The notes: generated from the letters alone by a model not told the origin. Positions 1-6,244 are shown, counted from the stretch's first letter. The stretch is 9,643 nt of DNA from Acidobacteriota bacterium (GCA_021828245.1 JAKASC010000076.1:1-9643); one strand, 5' to 3'. Numbers and translations: made by a program.

Positions 1-1
1 C

Positions 2-667
2 ACCTACGAAATTATTTCCCCTCAGACCGTCGGCATGACCTCCAACCAGATTGTGCTGGGGAAGCATTCCGGCCGTCATGCCTTAGCCAAGCGCTATGAA
101 GAGCTGGGATATCAGTTGACTAAGCCCGAACTCGAGCGCGCTTACACCCTCTTCACCGATCTCGCCGACCGCAAAAAGAATGTTTATGACGAGGATTTAA
201 TCGCGTTGGTCGAGGAAGGTTTCGATCACATCCCGGAGATGTTTACGCTTCGACTTTTTCAGAGTGTGGCCTCCAGCGACGGCCGGTCCACGGCGACCGT
301 CGAGCTGGAAAAAGACGGCCATGTTTTCCATGATTCCGCCACGGCCGAGGGGCCGTGCGACGCCGCTTTCCGCGCTATTGACCGAATCACCCAAACTCCT
401 GGCAACATCGCTGATTTTTCCGTGCATACCATTGGCCCCGGCGTGGACGGCGTGGCGGAGGTTTCCATCCGCGTCCGCTTTCAAGGGATGGAGTTTACCG
501 GCAAATTCACCAGCCACAACGTGATTGAAGCCGCCGCTCGGGCTTATCTGCAAGCGGCCAATAAGGCGGTCTACGAATTAAGACGCGCCGCCGACCAACC
601 CGCCAAGGCAGCTCATCCCATCCACGAAAATGCGCTGGTGGACCGTTACTTCCCAGGAGGCTATTGA
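2..667 (+). CDS. leuA: 2-isopropylmalate synthase, C-terminal part (5' end outside window)
   Basis: LeuA condenses acetyl-CoA with 2-oxoisovalerate, the first committed step of leucine synthesis in the cytoplasm. The frame is open from base 2, so 221 residues of the C-terminal part are visible out of a usual 500 or more. The visible part starts in the subdomain after the TIM barrel, with the family signature GMTSNQIVLGKHSGRHAL. It continues into the leucine-binding regulatory domain (from about visible residue 80, LRLFQSVASSDGRSTATV, then GPCDAAFRAID and TGKFTSHNVIEAAARAYLQA). An intact regulatory domain suggests feedback inhibition by leucine, which is known for the family. The gene ends with TGA 202 bases before leuB, on the same strand. 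The internal ATG at 35 is not a start; homology continues upstream of it. A citramalate synthase or homocitrate synthase relative is possible, but the partner leuB supports LeuA. Confidence 0.95.
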   Translation, partial: TYEIISPQTVGMTSNQIVLGKHSGRHALAKRYEELGYQLTKPELERAYTLFTDLADRKKNVYDEDLIALVEEGFDHIPEMFTLRLFQSVASSDGRSTATVELEKDGHVFHDSATAEGPCDAAFRAIDRITQTPGNIADFSVHTIGPGVDGVAEVSIRVRFQGMEFTGKFTSHNVIEAAARAYLQAANKAVYELRRAADQPAKAAHPIHENALVDRYFPGGY

Positions 668-819
668 AAATTGGAAGGGCTTTCCTGAGTGGCGGCACTG
701 CTAAATCGAATATAGAAATAACCAGCCTGTAATCAGCAAGATAGCCTTTTTAGGGTACGCCTTCATAGAGCCTTGCCCGGCTGTGATTTCCTGCGGCCCA
801 CGTGCCTGTTACAAATAAA

Positions 820-862
820 TCTTGTCTTTTTGTGTGTTAATCGGCTAAGGTATAGATAATTC
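820..862 (+). promoter_or_regulatory. Possible leuB promoter giving a very short leader
   Basis: The leuA-leuB gap is AT-rich near its end. It holds TATAGATAAT at 851-860, which contains the -10-like hexamers TATAGA (851-856) and GATAAT (855-860). Weak -35-like hexamers lie upstream: TTGTCT at 822-827 and TTGTGT at 830-835. Spacing is not ideal for any pair (15, 19 or 23 bases). Transcription from this -10 would begin only a few bases before the leuB ATG at 870. This is a pattern match only. Confidence 0.3.
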
Positions 863-869
863 AAATCAT

Positions 870-1976
870 ATGCATGGATTCTACCGAATAGCCGTCCTGC
901 CGGGTGATGGAATTGGCCCCGAGGTGACCTCGGAGGCAGTCAAGGTGCTGAAGGCCGCAGAAGAGGTTTTGGGACCGACCTTCCGCTTTCAGACAGGTCT
1001 GATTGGCGGTTGCGCCCTTGATGCCACCGCGGTTCCGCTGCCTCCTGAAACGATTTCCATTTGCAATCAAGCCCACGCCGTGCTGCTGGGCGCGGTAGGC
1101 GGTCCGCAGTGGGATTCCAAGCGCCCGGAGTTGCGTCCGGAGCAAGGCTTGCTTCAAATCCGCCAGCGCCTCGGCCTGTACGTCAATCTGCGTCCCGCCA
1201 AGGTGATGGAGACGCTGGTTTCGCTTTCCGCCCTCAAACCTGACAGAGTGCGCGGGACCAACCTGATGATTGTGCGCGAATTAACGGGCGGGATTTACTT
1301 TGGCAACCCGCGCGGCATTTTCTCCAAGGATGGAGAACGCTACGGCGTCAACACGGAAATCTATCGCGAGCACGAAATTGAGCGTGTCGCGCATCGCGCT
1401 TTTCAATTGGCCCAAGCTCGTCGCCGCAAAGTGACCTCGGTGGATAAAGCCAATGTCCTTGAAACCTCGCGCTTGTGGCGCGAAGTGGTCACGCGGGTCA
1501 GTCGTTCTTATCCGCACATCGAACTCGAGCATCTTTACGTGGACAACTGCGCCATGCAACTGATTGACCGCCCCACGAGCTTCGATGTGGTGTTGACCAG
1601 CAACATGTTTGGCGACATTTTGAGCGACGAAGCGGCCATGCTGACCGGCTCGATTGGCCTGTTGCCCTCCGCCAGCCTCGGCGAGCACTCGGCTCTTTAT
1701 GAGCCGGTTCACGGTTCGGCTCCTGATATTGCGGGGCGCAAGCGCGCCAATCCTCTGGCCGCCATCGCTTCCGCCGCCTTGATGTTGCGCTTCTCTTTTC
1801 GCATGGAGCGCGTCGCGTCGGCGGTTGAGACAGCCATCGAAAAGGTTTTGAAGCGCGGCGTGCGCACTCCGGATCTGCCGGGCCGTTCGCGCCCCGTCAC
1901 CACCTCCCGCATGGGTGACCTTGTAGCCGCTGAAACCGTCAAGCTGCTAAAATCCCCCAAGTTTCGTCCCCCGTAG
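870..1976 (+). CDS. leuB: 3-isopropylmalate dehydrogenase
   Basis: LeuB oxidatively decarboxylates 3-isopropylmalate with NAD+ and a divalent metal, the third step of leucine synthesis (cytoplasmic, usually a homodimer). The 368-residue product is full length for the family. Visible motifs are GDGIGPEV near the N-terminus, NLRPAKV, IVRELTGGIYFG (Arg136, Tyr143), VDKANVLETSRLWR (Lys193), DNCAMQLI (Asp225), and FGDILSDEAAMLTGSIGLLPSA (Asp249, Asp253). Together these give the catalytic Tyr/Lys pair and the metal-binding aspartates. YEPVHGSAPDIAGRKRANP forms the NAD-binding loop. The ATG at 870 is forced, because the conserved core begins at about residue 5. No good ribosome site precedes it; the nearest AAGG is about 19 bases away. 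It follows leuA; leuC and leuD are not in view. Confidence 0.97.
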   Translation: MHGFYRIAVLPGDGIGPEVTSEAVKVLKAAEEVLGPTFRFQTGLIGGCALDATAVPLPPETISICNQAHAVLLGAVGGPQWDSKRPELRPEQGLLQIRQRLGLYVNLRPAKVMETLVSLSALKPDRVRGTNLMIVRELTGGIYFGNPRGIFSKDGERYGVNTEIYREHEIERVAHRAFQLAQARRRKVTSVDKANVLETSRLWREVVTRVSRSYPHIELEHLYVDNCAMQLIDRPTSFDVVLTSNMFGDILSDEAAMLTGSIGLLPSASLGEHSALYEPVHGSAPDIAGRKRANPLAAIASAALMLRFSFRMERVASAVETAIEKVLKRGVRTPDLPGRSRPVTTSRMGDLVAAETVKLLKSPKFRPP

Positions 1977-2006
1977 CATGCCTCGGCCTAACAGCAGATT
2001 GTCGCC

Positions 2007-2060
2007 TGTCATCCTGAACTCTCTGTCGCCATCTTGCACGAAGCAAAGGGTCTCGGGTTT
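2007..2060. repeat. Degraded intergenic repeat resembling the acidobacterial 'VILSEAKDL' family
   Basis: The gap between leuB and the amidohydrolase (1977-2174) contains TGTCATCCTGA at 2007-2017 and CGAAGCAAAGGGTCTCGGG at 2039-2057. These resemble the two halves of a widespread intergenic element whose translation gives VILSEAKDL on one strand and SLRSG...FRMTG on the other. Here the minus strand reads ETLCFVQDGDREFRMTG. The halves are separated by about 20 unrelated bases, so the copy looks decayed. The match is from memory of such repeats. The short + ORF at 1978-2175 that covers this stretch has no protein-like character and is not called. Confidence 0.4.
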
Positions 2061-2174
2061 GATTTTCGGGCAGCAACGCCGACGCTCGGCTCAACATGGC
2101 CACTTCATGCTTTTCCGTAACCCGGCGGTAGCAGGTCTCGCGCGACGGCTGGCCGCGCAGGCAGACGAAAGCTG

Positions 2175-3878
2175 ATGCTTGTCTCGAAGCCACCGAATCC
2201 CGATGCGTTGCCGGCAACGTCTCCGCCGCGAGCCGATTGGGTCCTTTTTAACGGAAAGATTTGGACTGGAGCACCGCTCACACTGGAGGACCCTCGCCGT
2301 CCGGCACACGAGTTTGTAGAGGCCGTCGCCGGCACGGGCGAGCGCATTCTTGCCCTCGGCTCCCTGCAGGAACTTCAACCCTATCTTGTCTCGCAAACCG
2401 TCCTGCTTGACTTGCACGGCCAACTGGCGCTTCCCGGTTTCATTGATAGCCACGTTCATTTCCTGGAGGGCGGCTTTCAACTTCAGCAACTCAATCTCAG
2501 CCGCGTGGAGAGCCAAACTGATTTTGTCACGCGCCTGGCCGGCCATGCGGCCTCGGTCCCGCCGGGCCAATGGATTTTGGGCGGCGGTTGGGATGAAAAT
2601 GCCTGGCCGCTTCGCCAACTTCCCACCCGATGGCTGATTGATCCCGTCACGCCGCATCACCCGGTTTTTCTTCGCCGTGCCGACGGCCACGCCGCCTTGG
2701 CCAATTCACTGGCTCTTCGCCGCGCCGGCCTCACGCGCGCCACGGCATCGCCTCCGGGCGGTGAAATTGTCCGCGACCCCGCTTCGGGCGAGCCGACCGG
2801 CGTGTTGAAAGACCAGGCTCAGGACTTGGTAGCTCGTCGAATTCCCCCTCCGACAGAAGCCGCGACCTTGTCGGCTTTGAGGTTGGCTCTTGCCGAGGCG
2901 AGTCGCTGCGGCGTCACGTCGGTCCACAACATGGACCTGGGCCGCAGTTCGCAAAGTCCGCGCCCGTCCGCGCTCGAGCCGCTGCTCCGCGCCCGCGCCG
3001 AGGGTTGGCTCACGTGCCGCTTTTACGAATTCATCCCGGCGGAGTTGGGACCCGAGACCTTCCGCGAGTTGGCGGAGCGCATGCAACAGGACGCCCTGCT
3101 CCGTCTGGGTGGTTGGAAAGCCTTTGCCGACGGCTCGCTCGGTTCGCGCACCGCGTGGATGGATGAGGCCTATGCCGACGCTCTCTCCAACTTCGGCCTG
3201 CCCATGCCGTGGCTCATGGTTCCCGGACGGCTCCAATCACTGGTCCGCGACGCGAACCGTGCTCCAGCGCAATTGGCGGTTCACGCCATCGGCACGCGCG
3301 CTGTGCACGAAATCTTGACGACGCTTGAAGCCGTCGCGGGCACCGAGCTCTTACCTCGCCGCTTTCGCCTTGAGCACGCCCAGCATATGCGTCCAGAGGA
3401 GTTTGCCCGTTTGGCGAGGCTGGATGTTATAGCCTCCATGCAGCCTCATCACGCCGTCGCCGATGGCTGCTGGGCCGAGAGCTGTCTTGGATCGGCGCGC
3501 GCCCGGTGGAGCTATGCGTGGCGCGCCGTGCTCGATGCCGGGGCAAAACTTGCTTTTGGTTCCGATTGGCCCGTCGCCCCGCTCGCTCCGCTGCTCGGCA
3601 TCTATGCCGCCCTGACTCGCGCCACCTTCGATGGAAAGCACCCGGGAGGCTGGATACCGGAACAAAAAATCTCCCTTCGTCAGGCGCTGGGTGCGTACAC
3701 CTCCGGCGCCGCTTTCGCGGAGTTTCAGGAAAACGAAAAGGGAACCCTGGCGCCTGGCAAGTTAGCCGATATCGTCGTGCTCTCCGCCGATCTTTTCGCG
3801 TTGCCTCCCGAAAAAATTAAAGATGTCTGTGTCACCATGACGATGGTCGGTGGAAAGATAGTTTACCAAGCGACATGA
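2175..3878 (+). CDS. YtcJ-type metal-dependent amidohydrolase
   Basis: A 567-residue cytoplasmic hydrolase of the amidohydrolase superfamily (Amidohydrolase_3, YtcJ/NfdA-like). Members hydrolyse amide, formamide or related bonds; the substrate here cannot be read from sequence. The N-terminal beta-sandwich strand is ADWVLFNGKIWTG. The barrel begins with LPGFIDSHVHF, whose His93 and His95 are metal ligands. Other motifs are GGWKAFADGSLGSRTAWM (conserved Lys315 and Asp319), VHAIGTRAVHEIL (His370), RLEHAQHM (His401), ASMQPHHAVADG, and AFGSDWPVAPLAPL (Asp464, the general base). The C-terminus has the usual KGTLAPGKLADIVVLSADLF. No signal peptide is seen. The ATG at 2175 has only a poor ribosome site (GAAAG) but puts the start about 25 residues before the first beta strand. 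The loop between the barrel motifs at residues 325-370 seems short. It lies 198 bases after leuB and 126 before nagA-like, so co-transcription is uncertain. Confidence 0.9.
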   Translation: MLVSKPPNPDALPATSPPRADWVLFNGKIWTGAPLTLEDPRRPAHEFVEAVAGTGERILALGSLQELQPYLVSQTVLLDLHGQLALPGFIDSHVHFLEGGFQLQQLNLSRVESQTDFVTRLAGHAASVPPGQWILGGGWDENAWPLRQLPTRWLIDPVTPHHPVFLRRADGHAALANSLALRRAGLTRATASPPGGEIVRDPASGEPTGVLKDQAQDLVARRIPPPTEAATLSALRLALAEASRCGVTSVHNMDLGRSSQSPRPSALEPLLRARAEGWLTCRFYEFIPAELGPETFRELAERMQQDALLRLGGWKAFADGSLGSRTAWMDEAYADALSNFGLPMPWLMVPGRLQSLVRDANRAPAQLAVHAIGTRAVHEILTTLEAVAGTELLPRRFRLEHAQHMRPEEFARLARLDVIASMQPHHAVADGCWAESCLGSARARWSYAWRAVLDAGAKLAFGSDWPVAPLAPLLGIYAALTRATFDGKHPGGWIPEQKISLRQALGAYTSGAAFAEFQENEKGTLAPGKLADIVVLSADLFALPPEKIKDVCVTMTMVGGKIVYQAT

Positions 3879-4004
3879 GCGCACAGGTTCTCGCGGCCGG
3901 CCGGTCATTCGCGGTATGCTATGCGAGGCATGGAGCGGCGGCTTCATGCCGGTCCGCGCCCCGTCTGCTCGGCGTGTCAGGGCGGAGGGGATAGGCGCAC
4001 GTTG

Positions 4005-5147
4005 ATGGAAATTCTCGCTAATCTCGCTGATTTCGGTTTGGCTGAAATTGAAATTCGCGGCTCGAAACTAGCCGCTGTGCGCCGCCTCGGGCCGCTCGAG
4101 CCCTCCGAGCCCTTTGCAAGTCTCGGCTTGATTGATATCCAAATAAACGGCTTCGCGGGCGTGGATTTTTCCGGCTCGGAGCTTGAGCCCTCGGCTCTAC
4201 TTGGCCTATTGCCCCAACTCTGGCGAACTGGCGTCACCCATTTTTGTCCCACCCTGATTACCAACTCGGTGGAGCAACTCCGCCAGAATTTCCAAACCCT
4301 GGAGGCTGCGCGGCGCATGGATCGCCGGTTTGCCGACGCGGTTCCTTGTTATCATCTCGAAGGTCCCTATCTCTCTCCCGGCGGCGCGCACGGCGCGCAC
4401 AATCCGAGCCTGATGCGACTGCCCAACTGGGAAGAGTTTTCGGCCTTGCAGCGCGCGGCCAACGGCAACATCGGCATCGTAACGATCGCGCCGGAGCTTC
4501 CCGGAGCGCTCGATTTCATCCGCCAAGCCTCTGCCTCGGGCGTCGTCGTTGCGATTGGTCACACCGCCGCCGAGCCGGAACAGATTCACTCCGCAGTCGA
4601 AGCCGGCGCCCGGCTCAGCACGCATCTTGGCAACGGCTTGCCCAATTTGATTCACCGTCACCAAAATCCTCTGTGGGCACAATTGGCCGAGGATCGCCTG
4701 GCGGCCAGCTTGATTTGCGACGGCTTTCATCTTCCCCACGACCTGGTTCGCGTGGTGTTTCGGCTGAAGGGGATCGAGCGGTGTATTTTGATTACTGACG
4801 CCGTTCACGTGGCCGGCCTGACGGCGGGCCACTACACACTGGTAGGGAAGGGAATTGAACTGTTACCCTCCGGCCAAGTCGTCACTGAAGATCGCGAGTC
4901 CATGGCCGGCTCGGCCCTGACGATGAACCGTGCCGTTGCGGTCTTCCAAAGGTTCGCCCAGGCGACGCTCTCAGAAGCGCTGCGGGCCGCCTCTCTAAAT
5001 CCAGCCCGGCTCATTGCGCGCGGCGACATAGCGACCGAACTGGCGCCAGGCCAGCCGGCCAATGTCGTGATTTTCCGTCCTCAGCAAGAGGCATTGCGCA
5101 TCGAGGCGGTTTTCTTCAAGGGTGACCGTGTCTATTCCTCAGCTTAA
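4005..5147 (+). CDS. nagA: NagA-like amidohydrolase (divergent N-acetylglucosamine-6-phosphate deacetylase family)
   Basis: By family this would remove the acetyl group from GlcNAc-6-phosphate to give glucosamine-6-phosphate and acetate in the cytoplasm. With the ATG at 4005 the product is 380 residues, near the E. coli NagA length of 382. GGAGGGG lies at 3984-3990. TTG at 4002 is an alternative start, and an in-frame ATG at 3921 would add 28 residues without family character. Motifs are GLIDIQINGFAGVDF, HLEGPYLSPGGAHGAH (Glu119, metal), IGHTAAEPEQI (His186, metal), STHLGNGLPNLIHRHQNP (His207, metal), DGFHLP and LITDAVHVAGL (Asp265, catalytic). Odd points: THLGNG replaces the usual THLFNAM-like motif, and the Arg of the classical REP motif, which binds substrate phosphate, appears to be Gln (HRHQNP). 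The true substrate may therefore differ. No nagB or sugar transporter is nearby. The -10-like TATGCT at 3915-3920 is a weak promoter candidate. Confidence 0.85.
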   Translation: MEILANLADFGLAEIEIRGSKLAAVRRLGPLEPSEPFASLGLIDIQINGFAGVDFSGSELEPSALLGLLPQLWRTGVTHFCPTLITNSVEQLRQNFQTLEAARRMDRRFADAVPCYHLEGPYLSPGGAHGAHNPSLMRLPNWEEFSALQRAANGNIGIVTIAPELPGALDFIRQASASGVVVAIGHTAAEPEQIHSAVEAGARLSTHLGNGLPNLIHRHQNPLWAQLAEDRLAASLICDGFHLPHDLVRVVFRLKGIERCILITDAVHVAGLTAGHYTLVGKGIELLPSGQVVTEDRESMAGSALTMNRAVAVFQRFAQATLSEALRAASLNPARLIARGDIATELAPGQPANVVIFRPQQEALRIEAVFFKGDRVYSSA

Positions 5148-5181
5148 CCTAACCGGTGGCCAAAGGGAGCGAAGAACCTGA

Positions 5182-5200
5182 ACGGCCGCAGGCCGTCTCC
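5182..5200 (+). terminator. Weak hairpin after the nagA-like gene
   Basis: A perfect 6-bp stem, ACGGCC (5182-5187) and GGCCGT (5191-5196) with loop GCA, lies 34 bases after the stop of the nagA-like gene. It is followed by CTCCTTCCTC, pyrimidine-rich but not a true T run. It could end the + strand transcript. The rest of 5148-5412 shows nothing gene-like that I trust. Confidence 0.3.
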
Positions 5201-5412
5201 TTCCTCGCGCACCTTGCGGCTTGGCGCGAAAATATGTTTTCTGCCGTTCGCGGGATCGCTGGTCGCCGCCAAAAAAAACAATCCGGAGCTGCCAACGAAC
5301 CTATCTCAAGCATCTCAGCCCTTGACTGGCTCATTTTGACAGTCCTTAGCCAGAACTTCGCTCGCGGTTCGTTCAGCGACTCCGGACAAAACAAAAACTT
5401 CAAGCCGGCTTA

Positions 5413-5694
5413 TTACTGGCCCTTCTTCTTGCTCCGACTTGAATTGATATTTCTCCTTCCCTGCGCGGCCCCCTTTTTCTTGGCCCGGCCGAATTGAAAG
5501 TAAATAGCCTGCTGCCCCTTTTTCTTCCCCCGCACAGCCTCCTTTTTCTTGTCGCGCATCTGGCCCTTCTTGTGTTTATTCCATGAAGTGCTTACGACCG
5601 TCTTCTTGGGGTGAGGCTTCCTCGCAAAAGCGGGCGCCGAAAGCGTCATCGCAATCGCCAGCGCTGCCAACAGCGTCGTCAGTTTCTTTGTCAT
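5413..5694 (-). CDS. Small secreted Lys-rich protein, copy 1 (93 aa)
   Basis: I do not recognise a named family. Residues 1-24 form a clean Sec signal peptide: positive start MTKKL, a hydrophobic core, then SAPAFA with likely cleavage after Ala24. The mature 69 residues are very basic and low in complexity, with recurring K-K-K-G-[QA] units: HKKGQ ending at residue 45, KKKGQ ending at 61, KKKGA ending at 76, and KKKGQ as the exact C-terminus. It has no cysteine and no membrane segment after the signal. The start is well supported by AAGGAGGT at 5699-5706, four bases before the ATG. A second, shorter copy lies upstream on the same strand (5971-6138), so the pair arose by tandem duplication. 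By composition only it recalls small periplasmic basic proteins such as E. coli Asr (acid shock); polymer or nucleic-acid binding in the envelope is also possible. Function is unknown. Confidence 0.82.
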   Translation of the reverse strand: MTKKLTTLLAALAIAMTLSAPAFARKPHPKKTVVSTSWNKHKKGQMRDKKKEAVRGKKKGQQAIYFQFGRAKKKGAAQGRRNINSSRSKKKGQ

Positions 5695-5718
5695 AAGGAC
5701 CTCCTTGAGATTTACTGC

Positions 5719-5732
5719 AACGTGCTCACGTT
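5719..5732 (-). promoter_or_regulatory. Palindrome/hairpin in the leader of copy 1
   Basis: AACGTGCTCACGTT is a perfect inverted repeat (AACGTG / CACGTT around two bases). On the transcript it can form a 5-bp stem with a 4-base loop, ending 12 bases before the ribosome site at 5699-5706. It could be a translational control hairpin or an operator. Copy 2 also has a hairpin at a comparable place, though of different sequence. Confidence 0.35.
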
Positions 5733-5759
5733 ACCAAACTGGGCGCTTTTCGCCCTCTC

Positions 5760-5765
5760 ATTATA
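5760..5765 (-). promoter_or_regulatory. -10 box for small secreted protein copy 1
   Basis: On the minus strand this reads TATAAT, a perfect -10 hexamer, about 65 bases before the ATG of copy 1. No convincing -35 lies 16-18 bases upstream (the region reads CCATCGA). The expected start of transcription, near 5753, falls inside a second inverted repeat, GGGCG (5741-5745) and CGCCC (5751-5755). That repeat could be an operator or a 5' stem. It suggests copy 1 is transcribed on its own and not only by read-through from copy 2. Confidence 0.45.
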
Positions 5766-5857
5766 CCGTCTTCTCGGTCTCTCGATGGGCTGACGTGCCT
5801 GGTGCGATCCTCGGCGCGCGTTCTCGCCGCCAAGAACACCACTGTGTAGGGAACCTG

Positions 5858-5890
5858 AAAAAAATCGGAGCCGCCCGGCCACAGAGCTCC
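5858..5890 (-). terminator. Possible second terminator between the two small genes
   Basis: On the minus strand GGAGC (5886-5890) pairs with GCTCC (5867-5871) around a 14-base GC-rich loop. Two bases then separate it from a run of seven T (5858-5864). It lies about 80 bases after the stop of copy 2 and about 95 upstream of the -10 box of copy 1, so it would separate the two transcripts. The loop is long, hence modest confidence. Confidence 0.35.
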
Positions 5891-5954
5891 TTGGCGCCTC
5901 GGGCTTTTGCCTCCCACGGCTGCCTTCGCTTGTCGTCCTGACGGCTCCCGTTTT

Positions 5955-5977
5955 AAAAAAACTCCAGTGACTACTGG
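5955..5977 (-). terminator. Intrinsic terminator overlapping the stop codon of copy 2
   Basis: On the minus strand CCAGT (5973-5977) pairs with ACTGG (5964-5968) around loop AGTC, followed after two bases by seven T (5955-5961). The left arm contains the last Gln codon and the first base of the TAG stop codon. The stem is short (5 bp), but the T run is good. Confidence 0.5.
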
Positions 5978-6138
5978 CCCTTCTTTTTGCCTTTGGTTGC
6001 GCCCTTCTTCTTGGCGTGAAGCACGTGGGCCTTCTTGTGCTCCTTCTTCTTCGGATGATGCTTCTTTGCGAACACAGGCGCCGAAAGCGTGAACGCAATC
6101 GCCAGTGTCGCAAACAGCGTCGTTAGTTTCTTCACCAT
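5971..6138 (-). CDS. Small secreted Lys/His-rich protein, copy 2 (55 aa)
   Basis: A 55-residue ORF, paralogous to the 93-residue gene downstream. The signal peptide MVKKLTTLFATLAIAFTLS, ending SAPVFA, matches copy 1 almost residue for residue, with likely cleavage after Ala24. The mature peptide is only 31 residues, mostly Lys, His, Gly and Ala, starting KKHHPKKKEHKKAH and ending KKKGQ like copy 1. The four His in the mature peptide could bind metal or buffer protons, but this is speculation. AAGGAGGT at 6152-6159 is the same ribosome site as copy 1. Here it is 13 bases from the ATG because of a 9-base insertion (6143-6151), so translation may be weaker. A GTG at 6135 is in frame but even further from it. 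Similarity to copy 1 makes the gene convincing despite its size. Function unknown; an acid-shock-like or envelope-binding peptide is one guess. Confidence 0.75.
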   Translation of the reverse strand: MVKKLTTLFATLAIAFTLSAPVFAKKHHPKKKEHKKAHVLHAKKKGATKGKKKGQ

Positions 6139-6151
6139 AAGGGTTCGTGGA

Positions 6152-6169
6152 ACCTCCTTCAGATTTACT
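6152..6169 (-). promoter_or_regulatory. Ribosome site and duplicated leader block of copy 2
   Basis: On the minus strand AGTAAATCTGAAGGAGGT matches the leader of copy 1 (5699-5716) in 17 of 18 bases. The duplication therefore included the untranslated leader. The block holds a near-perfect Shine-Dalgarno sequence. Confidence 0.6.
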
Positions 6170-6184
6170 TCCGCCTGCCTACTT

Positions 6185-6209
6185 GCATCCAGCTTGCCAA
6201 GCTAGATGC
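6185..6209 (-). promoter_or_regulatory. Leader hairpin upstream of copy 2
   Basis: Read on the minus strand, GCATCTAGCTT pairs with AAGCTGGATGC around loop GGC. All 11 pairs form, one of them a U-G wobble. On the plus strand the same position is a C-A mismatch. The helix therefore fits an RNA made from the minus strand, that is the leader of copy 2. It ends about 25 bases before the ribosome site. It is not followed by a T run, so it is not a terminator. Confidence 0.5.
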
Positions 6210-6244
6210 GCTTCAAGGGTATCTTTTAACCTGTGTAGATTCAG

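Noticed and set aside
668..869. Search for a leucine attenuator or T-box in the leuA-leuB gap
   Set aside because: No leader peptide rich in Leu codons, no T-box sequence and no strong hairpin with a T run were seen.
1978..2175. 65-codon plus-strand ORF whose stop overlaps the amidohydrolase ATG (TGATG)
   Set aside because: The overlap looks like coupling, but the sequence is repeat-like, has no ribosome site and no family character.
2091..2690. 199-codon minus-strand frame overlapping the start of the amidohydrolase
   Set aside because: Antisense to conserved amidohydrolase motifs, with no protein-like features of its own.
5156..5497. Plus-strand ORF (GTG start) containing SALDWLILTVLSQN, reminiscent of the N-terminal motif of endonuclease III (LILTILSQNT)
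   Set aside because: The likeness stops after about 12 residues. The next part lacks the helix-hairpin-helix, catalytic Lys/Asp and Fe-S cysteines, and the end overlaps the minus-strand small gene. A decayed nth fragment is possible but unsupported.
5712..6113. 133-codon minus-strand frame across the gap and copy 2
   Set aside because: It is an alternate frame of the 55-aa gene, extremely Arg-rich, and runs through the terminator and promoter elements.
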